Source of the DNA: Sphingobacterium sp. GVS05A
GTDB lineage: Bacteria > Bacteroidota > Bacteroidia > Sphingobacteriales > Sphingobacteriaceae
Length of the DNA: 64,000 nucleotides
NCBI RefSeq assembly: GCF_019969845.1
Contig: NZ_JAHXYR010000003.1
Span: 434,001 to 498,000 of the forward strand
Direction of reading: 5' to 3'
In this document: piece after piece, positions 38,681-48,342 of the stretch
How positions within the stretch are numbered: position 1 is the first letter of the stretch
Layout of the letters: each line of letters begins with the position of its first letter
Translations under genes and position numbers: made by a program
Notes under the pieces: model-generated
The model's input: only the letters and a program-made list of their open reading frames with translations
Told to the model about the DNA's origin: nothing
Databases searched by the model: none

Positions 38681-39757
38681 ATGAATGCTGTTTTTGGAGT
38701 TTTATTTCATTTTATAGGCGGTTTTGCCTCAGGAAGCTTTTATGTACCCTATAAGAAGGTTAAAGGTTGGTCCTGGGAAACCATGTGGATTCTTGGTGGT
38801 CTTTTTTCTTGGATTATTATTCCTCCTGTAGCGGCGATGCTGACCATACCCAATTTTATGGACATTATAAAGGGAAGCAGCAACAGCATTCTTGGCTATA
38901 CATTTCTTTTTGGTCTCCTCTGGGGGATAGGTGGGTTGACCTATGGACTGGGCGTACGCTATCTGGGTGTCTCGTTGGGAAGCAGCATTATTTTGGGGTT
39001 AAGTATGGTTTTCGGCTCATTGATGCCAAGCATTTATTATTTCATTTATCCAACAACGGGTAAGCACGGAATAGACTACTTTTTCACCAGTAACGCTGGG
39101 TTATGTATTCTTCTGGGGCTCGCTTTATGTGTGCTGGGTGTCTATCTCTGTGGAAAGGCAGGGGTATCGAAAGAAAGACATCTTGCCTCCTTTTCGAAAG
39201 CAGGGAGCTCCGATTACAATTTCGGCTTGGGTATTACCGTGGCGATTATATCGGGCATTCTGAGCGCCTGTTTTAATTTTGGCATTGAGGCGGGCAAGCC
39301 GATGGCTGACGTTGCCAATGTGCTATGGAAAGCTAACCATCCGGAACAAGGAGAATTTTTATATCAAAATAACGTAACCTACATCGTCATTCTTTGGGGA
39401 GGTTTTACAACCAACTTTCTCTGGTGCCTTTACCTCTTACTTAAAAATAAAACCTTTTCGGAGTATACAAAAAAGGAAGTTCCGAAAATGCAGAATCTCC
39501 TGCTCTGCGCCCTGGCCGGTACAACTTGGTATCTACAGTTCTTTTTCTATGGCATGGGTGAAAGCCGCCTTGGAAATGGCGCAAGCTCGTGGATTTTACA
39601 TATGGCCTTTATCATTCTTATTTCAAATGCCTGGGGCATTTTATTGAAGGAGTGGAAGGGGGTCGACCAGGCTACCCACCGATCTATTATCGCTGGTATA
39701 ATCACCATCATCCTGTCCATCTGTGTCGTGGGCTTTGCAAAAACATTGGAAAATTAG
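38681..39757 (+). CDS. rhaT: L-rhamnose-proton symporter (RhaT family)
   Basis: Inner-membrane importer of L-rhamnose, 358 residues, about ten transmembrane helices in the DMT superfamily. Recognised from MNAVFGVLFHFIGGFASGSFYVPYKKVKGWSWETMW, which matches the RhaT N-terminus, with further segments GLTYGLGVRYLGVSLGSSIILG and GTTWYLQFFFYGMGESRLG. It is the first of four rhamnose genes, 15 bases before the aldolase/dehydrogenase gene. Confidence 0.92.
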   Translation: MNAVFGVLFHFIGGFASGSFYVPYKKVKGWSWETMWILGGLFSWIIIPPVAAMLTIPNFMDIIKGSSNSILGYTFLFGLLWGIGGLTYGLGVRYLGVSLGSSIILGLSMVFGSLMPSIYYFIYPTTGKHGIDYFFTSNAGLCILLGLALCVLGVYLCGKAGVSKERHLASFSKAGSSDYNFGLGITVAIISGILSACFNFGIEAGKPMADVANVLWKANHPEQGEFLYQNNVTYIVILWGGFTTNFLWCLYLLLKNKTFSEYTKKEVPKMQNLLLCALAGTTWYLQFFFYGMGESRLGNGASSWILHMAFIILISNAWGILLKEWKGVDQATHRSIIAGIITIILSICVVGFAKTLEN

Positions 39758-39772
39758 TGTAAAAATATAAAT

Positions 39773-41890
39773 ATGGAAGAAGTGAAAACATACAAATACG
39801 TAAACAATTTATGGGATGAACAAAAAGCAAAATCGCTTGGCGAGGATGAGATCGCATTGCTGTTGTATCGCTCCAATATTTTGGGAGCAGATCTTCGCAT
39901 TACCAACTATGGTGGTGGAAATACTTCCTGTAAAGTCAATATGTTGGATCCACTGTCAGGTGAAGATGTCGAGGTGATGTGGATAAAAGGTTCCGGTGGT
40001 GATATTGGAACCCTGAAAAAATCGGGACTTGCCGCTTTGTATCTGGAGCGCCTGCATAATCTTGAAAGAGTATATAAAGGTATACAGCAGGAAGATGAAA
40101 TGGTAGAGCTGTTCAATCATTGTATTTTCGACCTTGCCTCCAAGGCGCCTTCAATAGATACGCCTCTACATGCTTTTTTGCCGTTCAAACATATTGACCA
40201 TTTGCATCCGGATGCTGCGATTGCAATTGCCGCAGCTAAAGATGGGAAGAAAATTACCCAGCAGTTATTTGAAGGGACCATCGGCTGGGTCGATTGGCAA
40301 CGGCCCGGTTTCGATCTAGGGCTGCAATTACGTGCCTGTCTCGAAGAAAACCCAGGGATACGGGGTATCATGCTCGGATCGCACGGTTTATTTACCTGGG
40401 GTGATACAGCCTATGCCTGTTATATGAATTCGTTGGATGTGATCGAACGTTGCGCCGCTTATCTCGAACAAAATTATGGAAAGAAAGGTCCCGTTTTTGG
40501 TGGTCAAAAGAACGACAGTCTGGATCAGGCCGAACGAGAGTCTCAAGCTGTGAAATTGATGCCAGTATTGCGTGGGTTCTGTTCTAGTGAACGTCATATG
40601 ATCGGTCATTTTACAGATGATGCACGCGTATTGGAGTTTATCAATTCAAATGACTTAGAACGATTGGCACCTTTGGGGACAAGCTGTCCGGACCATTTCT
40701 TACGAACGAAAATTCAACCACTGGTGTTAAATCTGGATAGATCCGAGAATCTGGACGATAGCGCAGCGCTCACTGCGAAACTTGAACCCTTGTTTACCGC
40801 TTATCGCGCCATGTACACGGCCTATTATGAGCAGTGTAAACACGTCGATAGTCCTGCTATCAGAGATCAAAATCCCGTGATTGTGCTGTACCCCGGTGTT
40901 GGTTTGTTTTCGTTTGCGAAAGACAAGCAGACGGCCAGGGTAGCTGCCGAATTCTATATGAATGCCATAAACGTGATGAAAGGAGCCGAGGCTATAAGCG
41001 CGTACACCGCCTTGCCAAGGCAGGAAGCATTTGACATCGAGTACTGGCTATTGGAAGAAGCAAAACTACAACGCATGCCTAAACCCAAGGCGCTTTCGGG
41101 TAAAATTGCCTTCGTGACCGGTAGTGGTGGCGGGATAGGTAAAGCCATTGCGCGAAAAATGGTACAAGAAGGGGCAGTCATTGTCCTGACCGATGTCAAT
41201 ACGGAGCGTCTTGCGGGCTGTGAGCAGGAGTTTGTCGGCGAGTTTGGAAGAGATTCAGTTGTTTCGGTAGCGATGGACGTGAAGGATGAACAACAGATTT
41301 TGAAAGCACTACAGCGTACATTGCTGGCTTTCGGCGGAATTGATATTATCGTCAATAACGCCGGACTGTCCATTTCAAAATCTATAGAAGAGCATAGTCA
41401 GGCAGATTGGGATCTCCTATTCGATGTATTGGTCAAGGGGCAATTTTTGGTGACACAGGCCACGGTTCCGATTTTGAAACAACAGGGGGTTGGTGGTGAT
41501 ATTATTAATATTGTCAGTAAAAATGCACTGGTCAGTGGACCAAACAATGTCGGCTATGGGAGTGCTAAAGGAGCACAATTGCACCTGAGTAGGCTCTGTG
41601 CAGCGGAGTTAGGACCTTTTAAGATTCGTGTGAATGTTGTGAATCCAGATGCGGTCATCTCGGATAGTAATATCTGGGCCGGGGGCTGGGCAGAAGGTCG
41701 AGCGAAGGCTTATGGTATCCGGGTAGAAGAGCTGCCAGCTTATTATGCCAAGCGGACATTGTTGAATGAAGTTATTTTACCGGAGGATATCGCAAATGCT
41801 TGCTTCTCTTTTGTAGGCGGTCTACTATCAAAATCCACGGGGAATGTTCTCAATGTGGATGGTGGTGTTGCCATGGCATTTGTCCGCTAA
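39773..41890 (+). CDS. Bifunctional rhamnulose-1-phosphate aldolase / L-lactaldehyde dehydrogenase
   Basis: Two-domain cytoplasmic enzyme of 705 residues. The N-terminal class II aldolase domain (about 1-430) has NYGGGNTSCKVNML, IKGSGGDIGTL, the metal-binding FKHIDHLHPDA and GSHGLFTWGD. The C-terminal short-chain dehydrogenase (about 440-705) has the NAD motif VTGSGGGIGKA starting at Thr449, NNAGLS, and Tyr595/Lys599 in YGSAK. Together they split rhamnulose 1-phosphate into DHAP and L-lactaldehyde and oxidise the latter to L-lactate, as known for the RhaD/RhaE-type fusion. A 13-bp hairpin separates it from the isomerase gene. Confidence 0.92.
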   Translation: MEEVKTYKYVNNLWDEQKAKSLGEDEIALLLYRSNILGADLRITNYGGGNTSCKVNMLDPLSGEDVEVMWIKGSGGDIGTLKKSGLAALYLERLHNLERVYKGIQQEDEMVELFNHCIFDLASKAPSIDTPLHAFLPFKHIDHLHPDAAIAIAAAKDGKKITQQLFEGTIGWVDWQRPGFDLGLQLRACLEENPGIRGIMLGSHGLFTWGDTAYACYMNSLDVIERCAAYLEQNYGKKGPVFGGQKNDSLDQAERESQAVKLMPVLRGFCSSERHMIGHFTDDARVLEFINSNDLERLAPLGTSCPDHFLRTKIQPLVLNLDRSENLDDSAALTAKLEPLFTAYRAMYTAYYEQCKHVDSPAIRDQNPVIVLYPGVGLFSFAKDKQTARVAAEFYMNAINVMKGAEAISAYTALPRQEAFDIEYWLLEEAKLQRMPKPKALSGKIAFVTGSGGGIGKAIARKMVQEGAVIVLTDVNTERLAGCEQEFVGEFGRDSVVSVAMDVKDEQQILKALQRTLLAFGGIDIIVNNAGLSISKSIEEHSQADWDLLFDVLVKGQFLVTQATVPILKQQGVGGDIINIVSKNALVSGPNNVGYGSAKGAQLHLSRLCAAELGPFKIRVNVVNPDAVISDSNIWAGGWAEGRAKAYGIRVEELPAYYAKRTLLNEVILPEDIANACFSFVGGLLSKSTGNVLNVDGGVAMAFVR

Positions 41891-41903
41891 TTTAGCTATC
41901 TTC

Positions 41904-41939
41904 GGTATTGAGTTTCTGTACTAAAGGAAACTCAATACC
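41904..41939 (+). terminator. 13-bp perfect stem-loop between the aldolase and isomerase genes
   Basis: GGTATTGAGTTTC and GAAACTCAATACC pair perfectly around a ten-base loop, 13 bases after the aldolase stop, followed by CTATTTT. It may partially terminate or define an mRNA end inside the rhamnose operon. Confidence 0.55.
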
Positions 41940-41970
41940 CTATTTTAAATAAACCGAAAACGCAATTATT

Positions 41971-43245
41971 ATGATTTTAGACCCATGTGCTATTGAAGTA
42001 CATAATGACCAGCTCCGGGAGAAACATCGGCGTGCCTTTGACTTTGTTTCTCATGAAATTCCTCACATCGATGACATCTTAGAAAAACTGCAAAAATTTC
42101 AGATCGCGATTCCCAGTTGGGCACTGGGTACCGGAGGTACGCGTTTTGGACGTTTCTCTGGCGCTGGCGAGCCCGCCACTTTAGAACAAAAAATTGAAGA
42201 CGTGGGCTTGATCCACGCATTGAATAGATCGAGTGATGCAATTTCTTTGCACATCCCCTGGGATATCCCCAAGGATGCAAACAGATTAAAACAATTCGCG
42301 AGTGGTTTAGGTATTCACTTTGATGCGATGAATTCAAACACATTTCAAGATCAACAGGGGCAACAACACAGCTATAAGTTTGGATCATTGCATCATGTTG
42401 ATCCGGCTGTTCGCCAGCAGGCTATTGACCATAATATTGAAGTGATACGTTATGGTGAGGAGCTTGGATCCAAATGTTTATCGGTATGGCTAGCTGATGG
42501 TTCATCATTTCCCGGACAGTTGAATTTTCGTCAGGCATTTCAACATACACTTTCCAGTCTGCAGGAAATCTATCGTCATCTGCCAGCGGACTGGAAGTTA
42601 TTTGTTGAATACAAGGCTTTCGAACCTTACTTTTATTCGACAACCATTGGCGACTGGGGACAATCCCTCTTGTTGACAAATAAGCTCGGACCCAAAGCAT
42701 TCACCCTGGTTGATCTGGGACATCATCTTCCCAATGCAAATATTGAACAGATTGTCTCCCTCTTGTTGATGGAAGGTAAATTGGGCGGCTTTCATTTCAA
42801 TGATAGCAAGTATGGCGATGATGACCTCACTGCGGGATGTATGAAACCTTACCAGCTGTTTTTGATTTTCAGTGAACTGATTGATGGTATGGATGAAAAA
42901 GGGATGGCCCATGATTCGGGGTTGGGATGGATGATTGATGCTTCTCATAACCTGAAGGATCCTTTGGTGGATCTATTACAATCTGTGGAAGCCATTAAAA
43001 TTGCCTATGCACAGGCCTTATTGATTGATCGGAAGTACCTCCGGGAGGCTCAAAGCCAAAATGATGTTGTTGCCGCCCAAGAGATTTTACAACAAGCTTT
43101 TCGTACAGATGTGAGGCCGCTGCTAGCCGAAGCCCGCTTGCGCACTGGTGCTGCACTCGATCCGATAAGTTTATTTAGAACGTTGGGTATACGGGAAAAA
43201 CTGGTAGAAGAAAGAGGACGTAATAGTGTAGCGACAGGCCTTTAA
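41971..43245 (+). CDS. rhaI: L-rhamnose isomerase (RhaI type)
   Basis: TIM-barrel aldose-ketose isomerase, 424 residues, converting L-rhamnose to L-rhamnulose. It is of the Pseudomonas stutzeri-like subtype and not the enteric RhaA. Metal and catalytic stretches include WLADGSSFPGQ, the glutamate in FVEYKAFEPYFYST, DLGHHLPNANIEQI, and FHFNDSKYGDDDLTAG. The assignment is strengthened by the flanking aldolase and kinase. Its stop TAA abuts the kinase ATG directly. Confidence 0.9.
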   Translation: MILDPCAIEVHNDQLREKHRRAFDFVSHEIPHIDDILEKLQKFQIAIPSWALGTGGTRFGRFSGAGEPATLEQKIEDVGLIHALNRSSDAISLHIPWDIPKDANRLKQFASGLGIHFDAMNSNTFQDQQGQQHSYKFGSLHHVDPAVRQQAIDHNIEVIRYGEELGSKCLSVWLADGSSFPGQLNFRQAFQHTLSSLQEIYRHLPADWKLFVEYKAFEPYFYSTTIGDWGQSLLLTNKLGPKAFTLVDLGHHLPNANIEQIVSLLLMEGKLGGFHFNDSKYGDDDLTAGCMKPYQLFLIFSELIDGMDEKGMAHDSGLGWMIDASHNLKDPLVDLLQSVEAIKIAYAQALLIDRKYLREAQSQNDVVAAQEILQQAFRTDVRPLLAEARLRTGAALDPISLFRTLGIREKLVEERGRNSVATGL

Positions 43246-44622
43246 ATGACAACCGACATGGAAAATAAACCTATACCTGTCGTTGCCGTATTTGATGTTG
43301 GAAAAACAAATAAAAAACTGCTCTTATTTGATCAAAATTATCAAGTAGTCTGGGAGCGTTCTGCTCGATTTATGGAAACTGTAGACGAAGATGGAGATCC
43401 CTGCGAAAATTTGGAGAGCCTGCGTCTATCTATATTTGATGCCCTACATGAGGTGCTGCGTAAGCATGAATTTGATATCCGTGCAATTAATTTTGCGTCG
43501 TATGGCGCCAGCCTGGTGTATGTTGATGTCGATGGGAAACCTTTAACTCCCCTGTATAATTACCTTAAGGAATTTCCATTTGCTATTCAACAACAACTCT
43601 ACAATACCTATGGCGGAGAGGCCGTTTTTGCCTTAGAGACTGCATCCCCGCCATTAGGAAGTCTTAATTCCGGTTTACAGCTTTTGCGCCTTAAGCGCGA
43701 ACGACCTGATTTGTTTCGGCATATTGCCCATGCGATGCACCTGCCCCAGTATTTAAGCTTCTTGGTTTCGGGCCAACTTTGTGCGGACTTGACCAGTATA
43801 GGTTGTCATACTGCACTTTGGGACTTCAATAAAAATAGCTACCACCAATGGGTGGAGGATGAAGGACTGGTCCATGTTTTCCCGAAGATATTTCCTGGCG
43901 ATACGGCATTTGAAAGTACGTTCTTAGGGAAATCTTATCTGGTAGGTGTGGGCCTTCATGACAGCTCGGCGGCATTGATCCCTTATCTTCTGTTCTTCCA
44001 GGAACCCTTTGTCTTAATTTCTACCGGGACTTGGTGTATTTCTCTGAATCCCTTCAATGAAACCAGATTGACGATGAGCGAACTTCAACAGGACTGCTTA
44101 TTCTATTTGTCGTATTTGGGTAAACCGGTAAAGGCATCGCGCTTATTTGCCGGATATGAACATGAAATACAATCAAAACGTATTGCGGATTTCTATCAGG
44201 TGACAATAGCCAAATTCAGATTAATGGAAATTGACTGGGGCATTATTGCCTGTTTGGAAGCTGAAGATCATCTCACAGAATTAAAGTCTTTTGAAAAAAT
44301 AGACTTACAGCGTTATGACAATTACGAAATAGCCTATCACAGCCTGTTATTTCATTTGGTGAAAGCACAAGTTGCAGCGACCAGATTAGTATTGCAGGAC
44401 ACAGCTGTATCCCGGATATTCGTTGATGGTGGATTTAGTAAAAACCCCATATATATGAGCCTAATGGCCCGCGAGTTTCTGGATATTGAGGTGTTTGCGG
44501 CAACGATGCCCCAGGCGACAGCCTTGGGTGCCGCACTACTTATGCATCAACATTGGAATACATCTACCATACCAGCCAATTTATTGGAATTGAAATTATT
44601 TACGTCGCACAATATTTCGTAA
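43246..44622 (+). CDS. rhaB: FGGY-family carbohydrate kinase, probable rhamnulokinase
   Basis: ATP-dependent sugar kinase, 458 residues, presumed to phosphorylate L-rhamnulose at O1. Actin-like fold motifs: VFDVGKTNKKLLLFD phosphate-1 loop, FASYGASLVYVD, GVGLHDSSAALIPY for the substrate/catalytic Asp, STGTWCISLNP, and IFVDGGFSKNPIYMSLMA for adenosine binding. An alternative start four codons in (MENKPIP) exists; the first ATG is contiguous with the rhaI stop. Context makes rhamnulose by far the likeliest substrate, though fuculose or xylulose kinases share the fold. Confidence 0.88.
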   Translation: MTTDMENKPIPVVAVFDVGKTNKKLLLFDQNYQVVWERSARFMETVDEDGDPCENLESLRLSIFDALHEVLRKHEFDIRAINFASYGASLVYVDVDGKPLTPLYNYLKEFPFAIQQQLYNTYGGEAVFALETASPPLGSLNSGLQLLRLKRERPDLFRHIAHAMHLPQYLSFLVSGQLCADLTSIGCHTALWDFNKNSYHQWVEDEGLVHVFPKIFPGDTAFESTFLGKSYLVGVGLHDSSAALIPYLLFFQEPFVLISTGTWCISLNPFNETRLTMSELQQDCLFYLSYLGKPVKASRLFAGYEHEIQSKRIADFYQVTIAKFRLMEIDWGIIACLEAEDHLTELKSFEKIDLQRYDNYEIAYHSLLFHLVKAQVAATRLVLQDTAVSRIFVDGGFSKNPIYMSLMAREFLDIEVFAATMPQATALGAALLMHQHWNTSTIPANLLELKLFTSHNIS

Positions 44623-44730
44623 ATCATTTTAGAACAGGATAGTACGGTATGGCTATTCAGTTTGTTTTCTATTACTTCGATATAGAATTACGAACAAATT
44701 AAACCAAAATTAATTAAACCTCTAATCAGA

Positions 44731-47700
44731 ATGGAAAGTAAATTAAAACATTACTCATTAGTTCTTTGCGTGACAATGCTGATGGGGATGCCGTTTACGT
44801 TAATTGCCCAGATCGCGAAAACTATTCAAGGTCATGTGGTCAATAGCAAGAGCGGTCAACCCATTGCCGGTGTCTCGGTTAAAGAAGTCGGTGGTAAAAA
44901 TGCCAGTTCAACCAATGAAAATGGTGATTTTACCCTGTCCGTAAGTAACAACAAGGTTGTGCTTTCAGTCCAATATGTGGGGTACATGACCAAAAGTGTT
45001 GAAGGTATTGTCGGTACCCCGCTTCGTGTCGAACTACAGGAGGATAATACGATACTGGATGAAGTTGTGGTGGTAGCTTATGGGGAAGCTAAAAAGAAAG
45101 ACCTGACGGGATCTGTATCAACGATCGATAATAGGGCATTAAACATGCAATCCAATTCTACCGTCAGCAGGGCGCTGGAAGGGGCCGCTCCGGGTATACA
45201 GGTCTCAGCGGTAGATGGTCAACCGGGGATAGACATGGGGATTCGGGTGCGCGGTATCGGTTCTGCTAGTCAGAATACGTCAAATGCACTCGTTGTGATC
45301 GACGGTGTGCCCGCGCAAAATGATAATCCACTAGCAACACTAAATCCAAAGGATATCCAAAGTATATCTGTCTTGAAAGATGCTGCATCCACAGCGCTAT
45401 ATGGTGCACGTGGAGCAAACGGTGTGGTTTTGGTGACAACAAAGAAAGGGATGTCCGGTAAAACACGGATTTCATTTGAAGGTAAATTAGGCGTCAATCA
45501 GGTAGGTCCCTATCAGTTTGACAAAATCTCTGATCCAAAAGATATTTATGAATTTGCCTGGCTTTCGATTTATAATTCAGCACGCTACGGAGTGGATGGC
45601 ACGGGAATCTCAAAAAGATATACCACCAATGTGCAGAACCCCAATATGTCACATGAACAGGCTGCCGAATTTGCGAGTGCCCACCTGTTTGATTATATCG
45701 GTTCAACTACTAAATTTCAGCGAAACAGCTTAGGAAATTGGATGTTATATGATGTTCCTGGTGCCGTTTATACGCCATCTGGCACCGGTGCTGATGCGAG
45801 TTCAACCATGAGTGGTTCTTATCTCGTGAATACGGATGGTAAATTAAATCCCAATGCGCGTCTGCTTTTTAGCGATCGTTATGACGATTACTTGCTAGAG
45901 AATAGATTGCGGCAGGATTACGACCTGTCAGCTTCTGGTGGTAATGAGAAAGTAAGTTACTTTCTTTCCGGCGGATACCTTGAGGATCCTTCCTACATCC
46001 GGGGTTCTTCTTTTAAGCGCTATAACGGTCGGGCCAATTTCGATGCGCAGGTTAATACCTGGTTGAAACTAGGCGCTAACATTGGTTATTCCAATCGGAC
46101 CACCCAATCGCCAGCGACGCGCTTTGGACGGAATCCAGGTAGCTCAACAGCAAATGTATTTCGTTTTATAAACGGGCAAAACCCCTTGGTTCAGCTATAT
46201 GCGCGTGATCAGAATGGTGCATTGATTAATGAAAATGGAGAAAATAAAGTGCATGTACTTGCGGGAGATACCTATTCTCCACTTGGTCTGACCTCGGCAG
46301 CGCTTTCATCGACGAATGTGTTGACAGTATTAGACAATGATCTGGATCGACGCGTATCTGATGACTGGACAACACGGGTTTATGGACAGGCTAAATTTCT
46401 CAATGATTTTACATTTACAGCGAATGTTTCGATGGACAAATTCAACGAAATGCGTACTCGCTATTGGAATAGTGAATCAGGGCAGGCTGCTGGTATAGGT
46501 GCTTTTGGTAAAACAGCATCCAATACAACGATCCTGAATCTTCAACAATTGCTTAATTATTCAAAAACAATTGGCTTGCATAATCTGGAGGGACTCCTGG
46601 GCCATGAATATGATTCATTCAAAAACGAGCAACTAAATTATCGCTCATCTTATGCCTTGATCGATGAATTTCCATCGTATATCAATTTTGTAGGGCGTTA
46701 TGATGGTGGTACCTTCCCTAATCCCGGAGGCGGCGAGGATAAACGGACTATGGAAAGTTATTTTTCTAGAATCAACTATAACTACAATGACAGGTACTTT
46801 TTCCAGGGATCTGTACGTCGGGATGGATCGTCGAAGTTCAAACTGAAAGACAAACGTTGGGGCACCTTCTGGTCCGTTGGTGGAGGTTGGCGTATGGATA
46901 GCGAACCTTTTATGCAAAATGCCAAAAACTGGATTGATCTCCTGAAAATACGGGGCAGCTATGGGGTGATCGGAAACCAAAATGGTATCTCCAATTATTC
47001 GGGGTATCAGACCTGGAGTTATTCGGCCACTTACACCCAGACCACCAACGGAACTGGCATACCTGCTAATATTACGTTAAACCAAAATGCTTATGTCAAC
47101 GATCAATTGACTTGGGAAAACATCCATACGATGGATGCAGGTATTGATTTTAGCTTCCTTGGACGGGTACGTGGATCGCTTGATTATTATAATCGTGTTA
47201 CGGTAAATGCTATCTGGAACCAGCCGATCGCTATTTCTAAGGGACAGTCTTCGATCGCAACGAATTCGGCAAAAATAGGTAACAAGGGATTTGAAATTGA
47301 TCTCTCTGTTGATATCATTAAGAAACCGGATTTCAATTGGACTGTGTCCACCAACGGAACACATTATACAACAAAATTAAAAGCAGTACCCAGTGGTGTT
47401 GGGTCAGATGCCCTGGGAGGTAACTGGACAGCTGGAACCGATGCCTGGGCAGCTGCGGGAACCAGTGCGGTCGCAAATATCACTTACTTACGTGGGGTGA
47501 ATAAAGATTTCTTTAACCTCTATATGCTAAAATATGGTGGCGTTGACCAGACTACAGGTTTACCGTTATTTTACCATCAGGTCACCAAAGCCGATGTCGA
47601 TGCGGGTACTTATCCCGGATATAAAGAGGGGGAGAGTCTGACGACTACAGACTATTCAAAAGCAAGCCGATATGAAATGGGGAGTGCGCTTCCTAAATGG

Positions 47701-48207
47701 ATCGGCGGATTTAGTACTTCTTTACGCTATAAGAACTTTGACCTATACCTTGCTTTGGCTTATCAGCTGGGAGGAAAGTTTTTCAGTACAGAATATGGAA
47801 ACAACCTGTATGTCAGTGAGGATCCGGGTAAAGCGCTCTCTTCAGAACTTATTGGTAACACATGGACACCAAATAATACCGGTGCAAAATTCCCCATGGT
47901 GATGTATGGTAATACTTATGGTAACGGAGCTACCACGGGGAGCTGGTTATATAGCGATCTAGGCCTGTTTAGTGCTTCGTACCTTAATTTTAAGAATATC
48001 ACTATAGGGTATACCTTGCCGGAAAATGTACTGGCAAAAATGAAGATCAAGAAACTCAGAATATTCGCTTCAGGGGATAATCTTTTTATGAAAACGGCCC
48101 ATTCGGGAATCGATCCACGTCAATCACTGGTGGGTGGATTTGAAGTGGCGGCCTATTCCTATCCTACTATGCGGACATTCTCAGGTGGTGTCAGTCTGGA
48201 GTTTTAA
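44731..48207 (+). CDS. SusC/RagA family TonB-dependent outer-membrane transporter (PUL 2)
   Basis: Outer-membrane oligosaccharide channel of 1158 residues, larger than the first SusC. Signal peptide MESKLKHYSLVLCVTMLMGM... ending in LIA-Q, a carboxypeptidase-regulatory-like domain (GHVVNSKSGQPIAGVSVKEV), the signature LDEVVVVAYGEAKKKDLTGS, plug (TALYGARGANGVVLVTTKKG), barrel ending GGVSLEF with terminal Phe. It follows the rhamnulokinase by 108 bases, in which only a weak promoter-like pair (TTTG at 44661, TAGAATTA at 44683) is seen. Substrate is inferred to be a rhamnogalacturonan fragment from the GH106 and GH28 genes downstream. Confidence 0.95.
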   Translation: MESKLKHYSLVLCVTMLMGMPFTLIAQIAKTIQGHVVNSKSGQPIAGVSVKEVGGKNASSTNENGDFTLSVSNNKVVLSVQYVGYMTKSVEGIVGTPLRVELQEDNTILDEVVVVAYGEAKKKDLTGSVSTIDNRALNMQSNSTVSRALEGAAPGIQVSAVDGQPGIDMGIRVRGIGSASQNTSNALVVIDGVPAQNDNPLATLNPKDIQSISVLKDAASTALYGARGANGVVLVTTKKGMSGKTRISFEGKLGVNQVGPYQFDKISDPKDIYEFAWLSIYNSARYGVDGTGISKRYTTNVQNPNMSHEQAAEFASAHLFDYIGSTTKFQRNSLGNWMLYDVPGAVYTPSGTGADASSTMSGSYLVNTDGKLNPNARLLFSDRYDDYLLENRLRQDYDLSASGGNEKVSYFLSGGYLEDPSYIRGSSFKRYNGRANFDAQVNTWLKLGANIGYSNRTTQSPATRFGRNPGSSTANVFRFINGQNPLVQLYARDQNGALINENGENKVHVLAGDTYSPLGLTSAALSSTNVLTVLDNDLDRRVSDDWTTRVYGQAKFLNDFTFTANVSMDKFNEMRTRYWNSESGQAAGIGAFGKTASNTTILNLQQLLNYSKTIGLHNLEGLLGHEYDSFKNEQLNYRSSYALIDEFPSYINFVGRYDGGTFPNPGGGEDKRTMESYFSRINYNYNDRYFFQGSVRRDGSSKFKLKDKRWGTFWSVGGGWRMDSEPFMQNAKNWIDLLKIRGSYGVIGNQNGISNYSGYQTWSYSATYTQTTNGTGIPANITLNQNAYVNDQLTWENIHTMDAGIDFSFLGRVRGSLDYYNRVTVNAIWNQPIAISKGQSSIATNSAKIGNKGFEIDLSVDIIKKPDFNWTVSTNGTHYTTKLKAVPSGVGSDALGGNWTAGTDAWAAAGTSAVANITYLRGVNKDFFNLYMLKYGGVDQTTGLPLFYHQVTKADVDAGTYPGYKEGESLTTTDYSKASRYEMGSALPKWIGGFSTSLRYKNFDLYLALAYQLGGKFFSTEYGNNLYVSEDPGKALSSELIGNTWTPNNTGAKFPMVMYGNTYGNGATTGSWLYSDLGLFSASYLNFKNITIGYTLPENVLAKMKIKKLRIFASGDNLFMKTAHSGIDPRQSLVGGFEVAAYSYPTMRTFSGGVSLEF

Positions 48208-48342
48208 TGTTAAAATGAATTCGATTATGAAACCATCATTATTTATTCCAACCGAGCAAAGCGAGCTCATGAATGCCGCTTAAAACATACACTCGATGAA
48301 TAAATCTGATAGCTTCATCACAACTGAAAAAAAATTATACAG

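Noticed and set aside
44661..44690. TTTG ... TAGAATTA as a promoter for the second susC
   Set aside because: The -7 element matches too poorly to list as a feature; readthrough from the rhamnose operon is equally plausible.
46645..46980. Long open frames antisense to susC and other genes (for example also at 40954-41373, 26067-26390 and 55404-55754)
   Set aside because: They lie wholly inside well-supported genes on the other strand, have no family motifs and are expected from codon bias.
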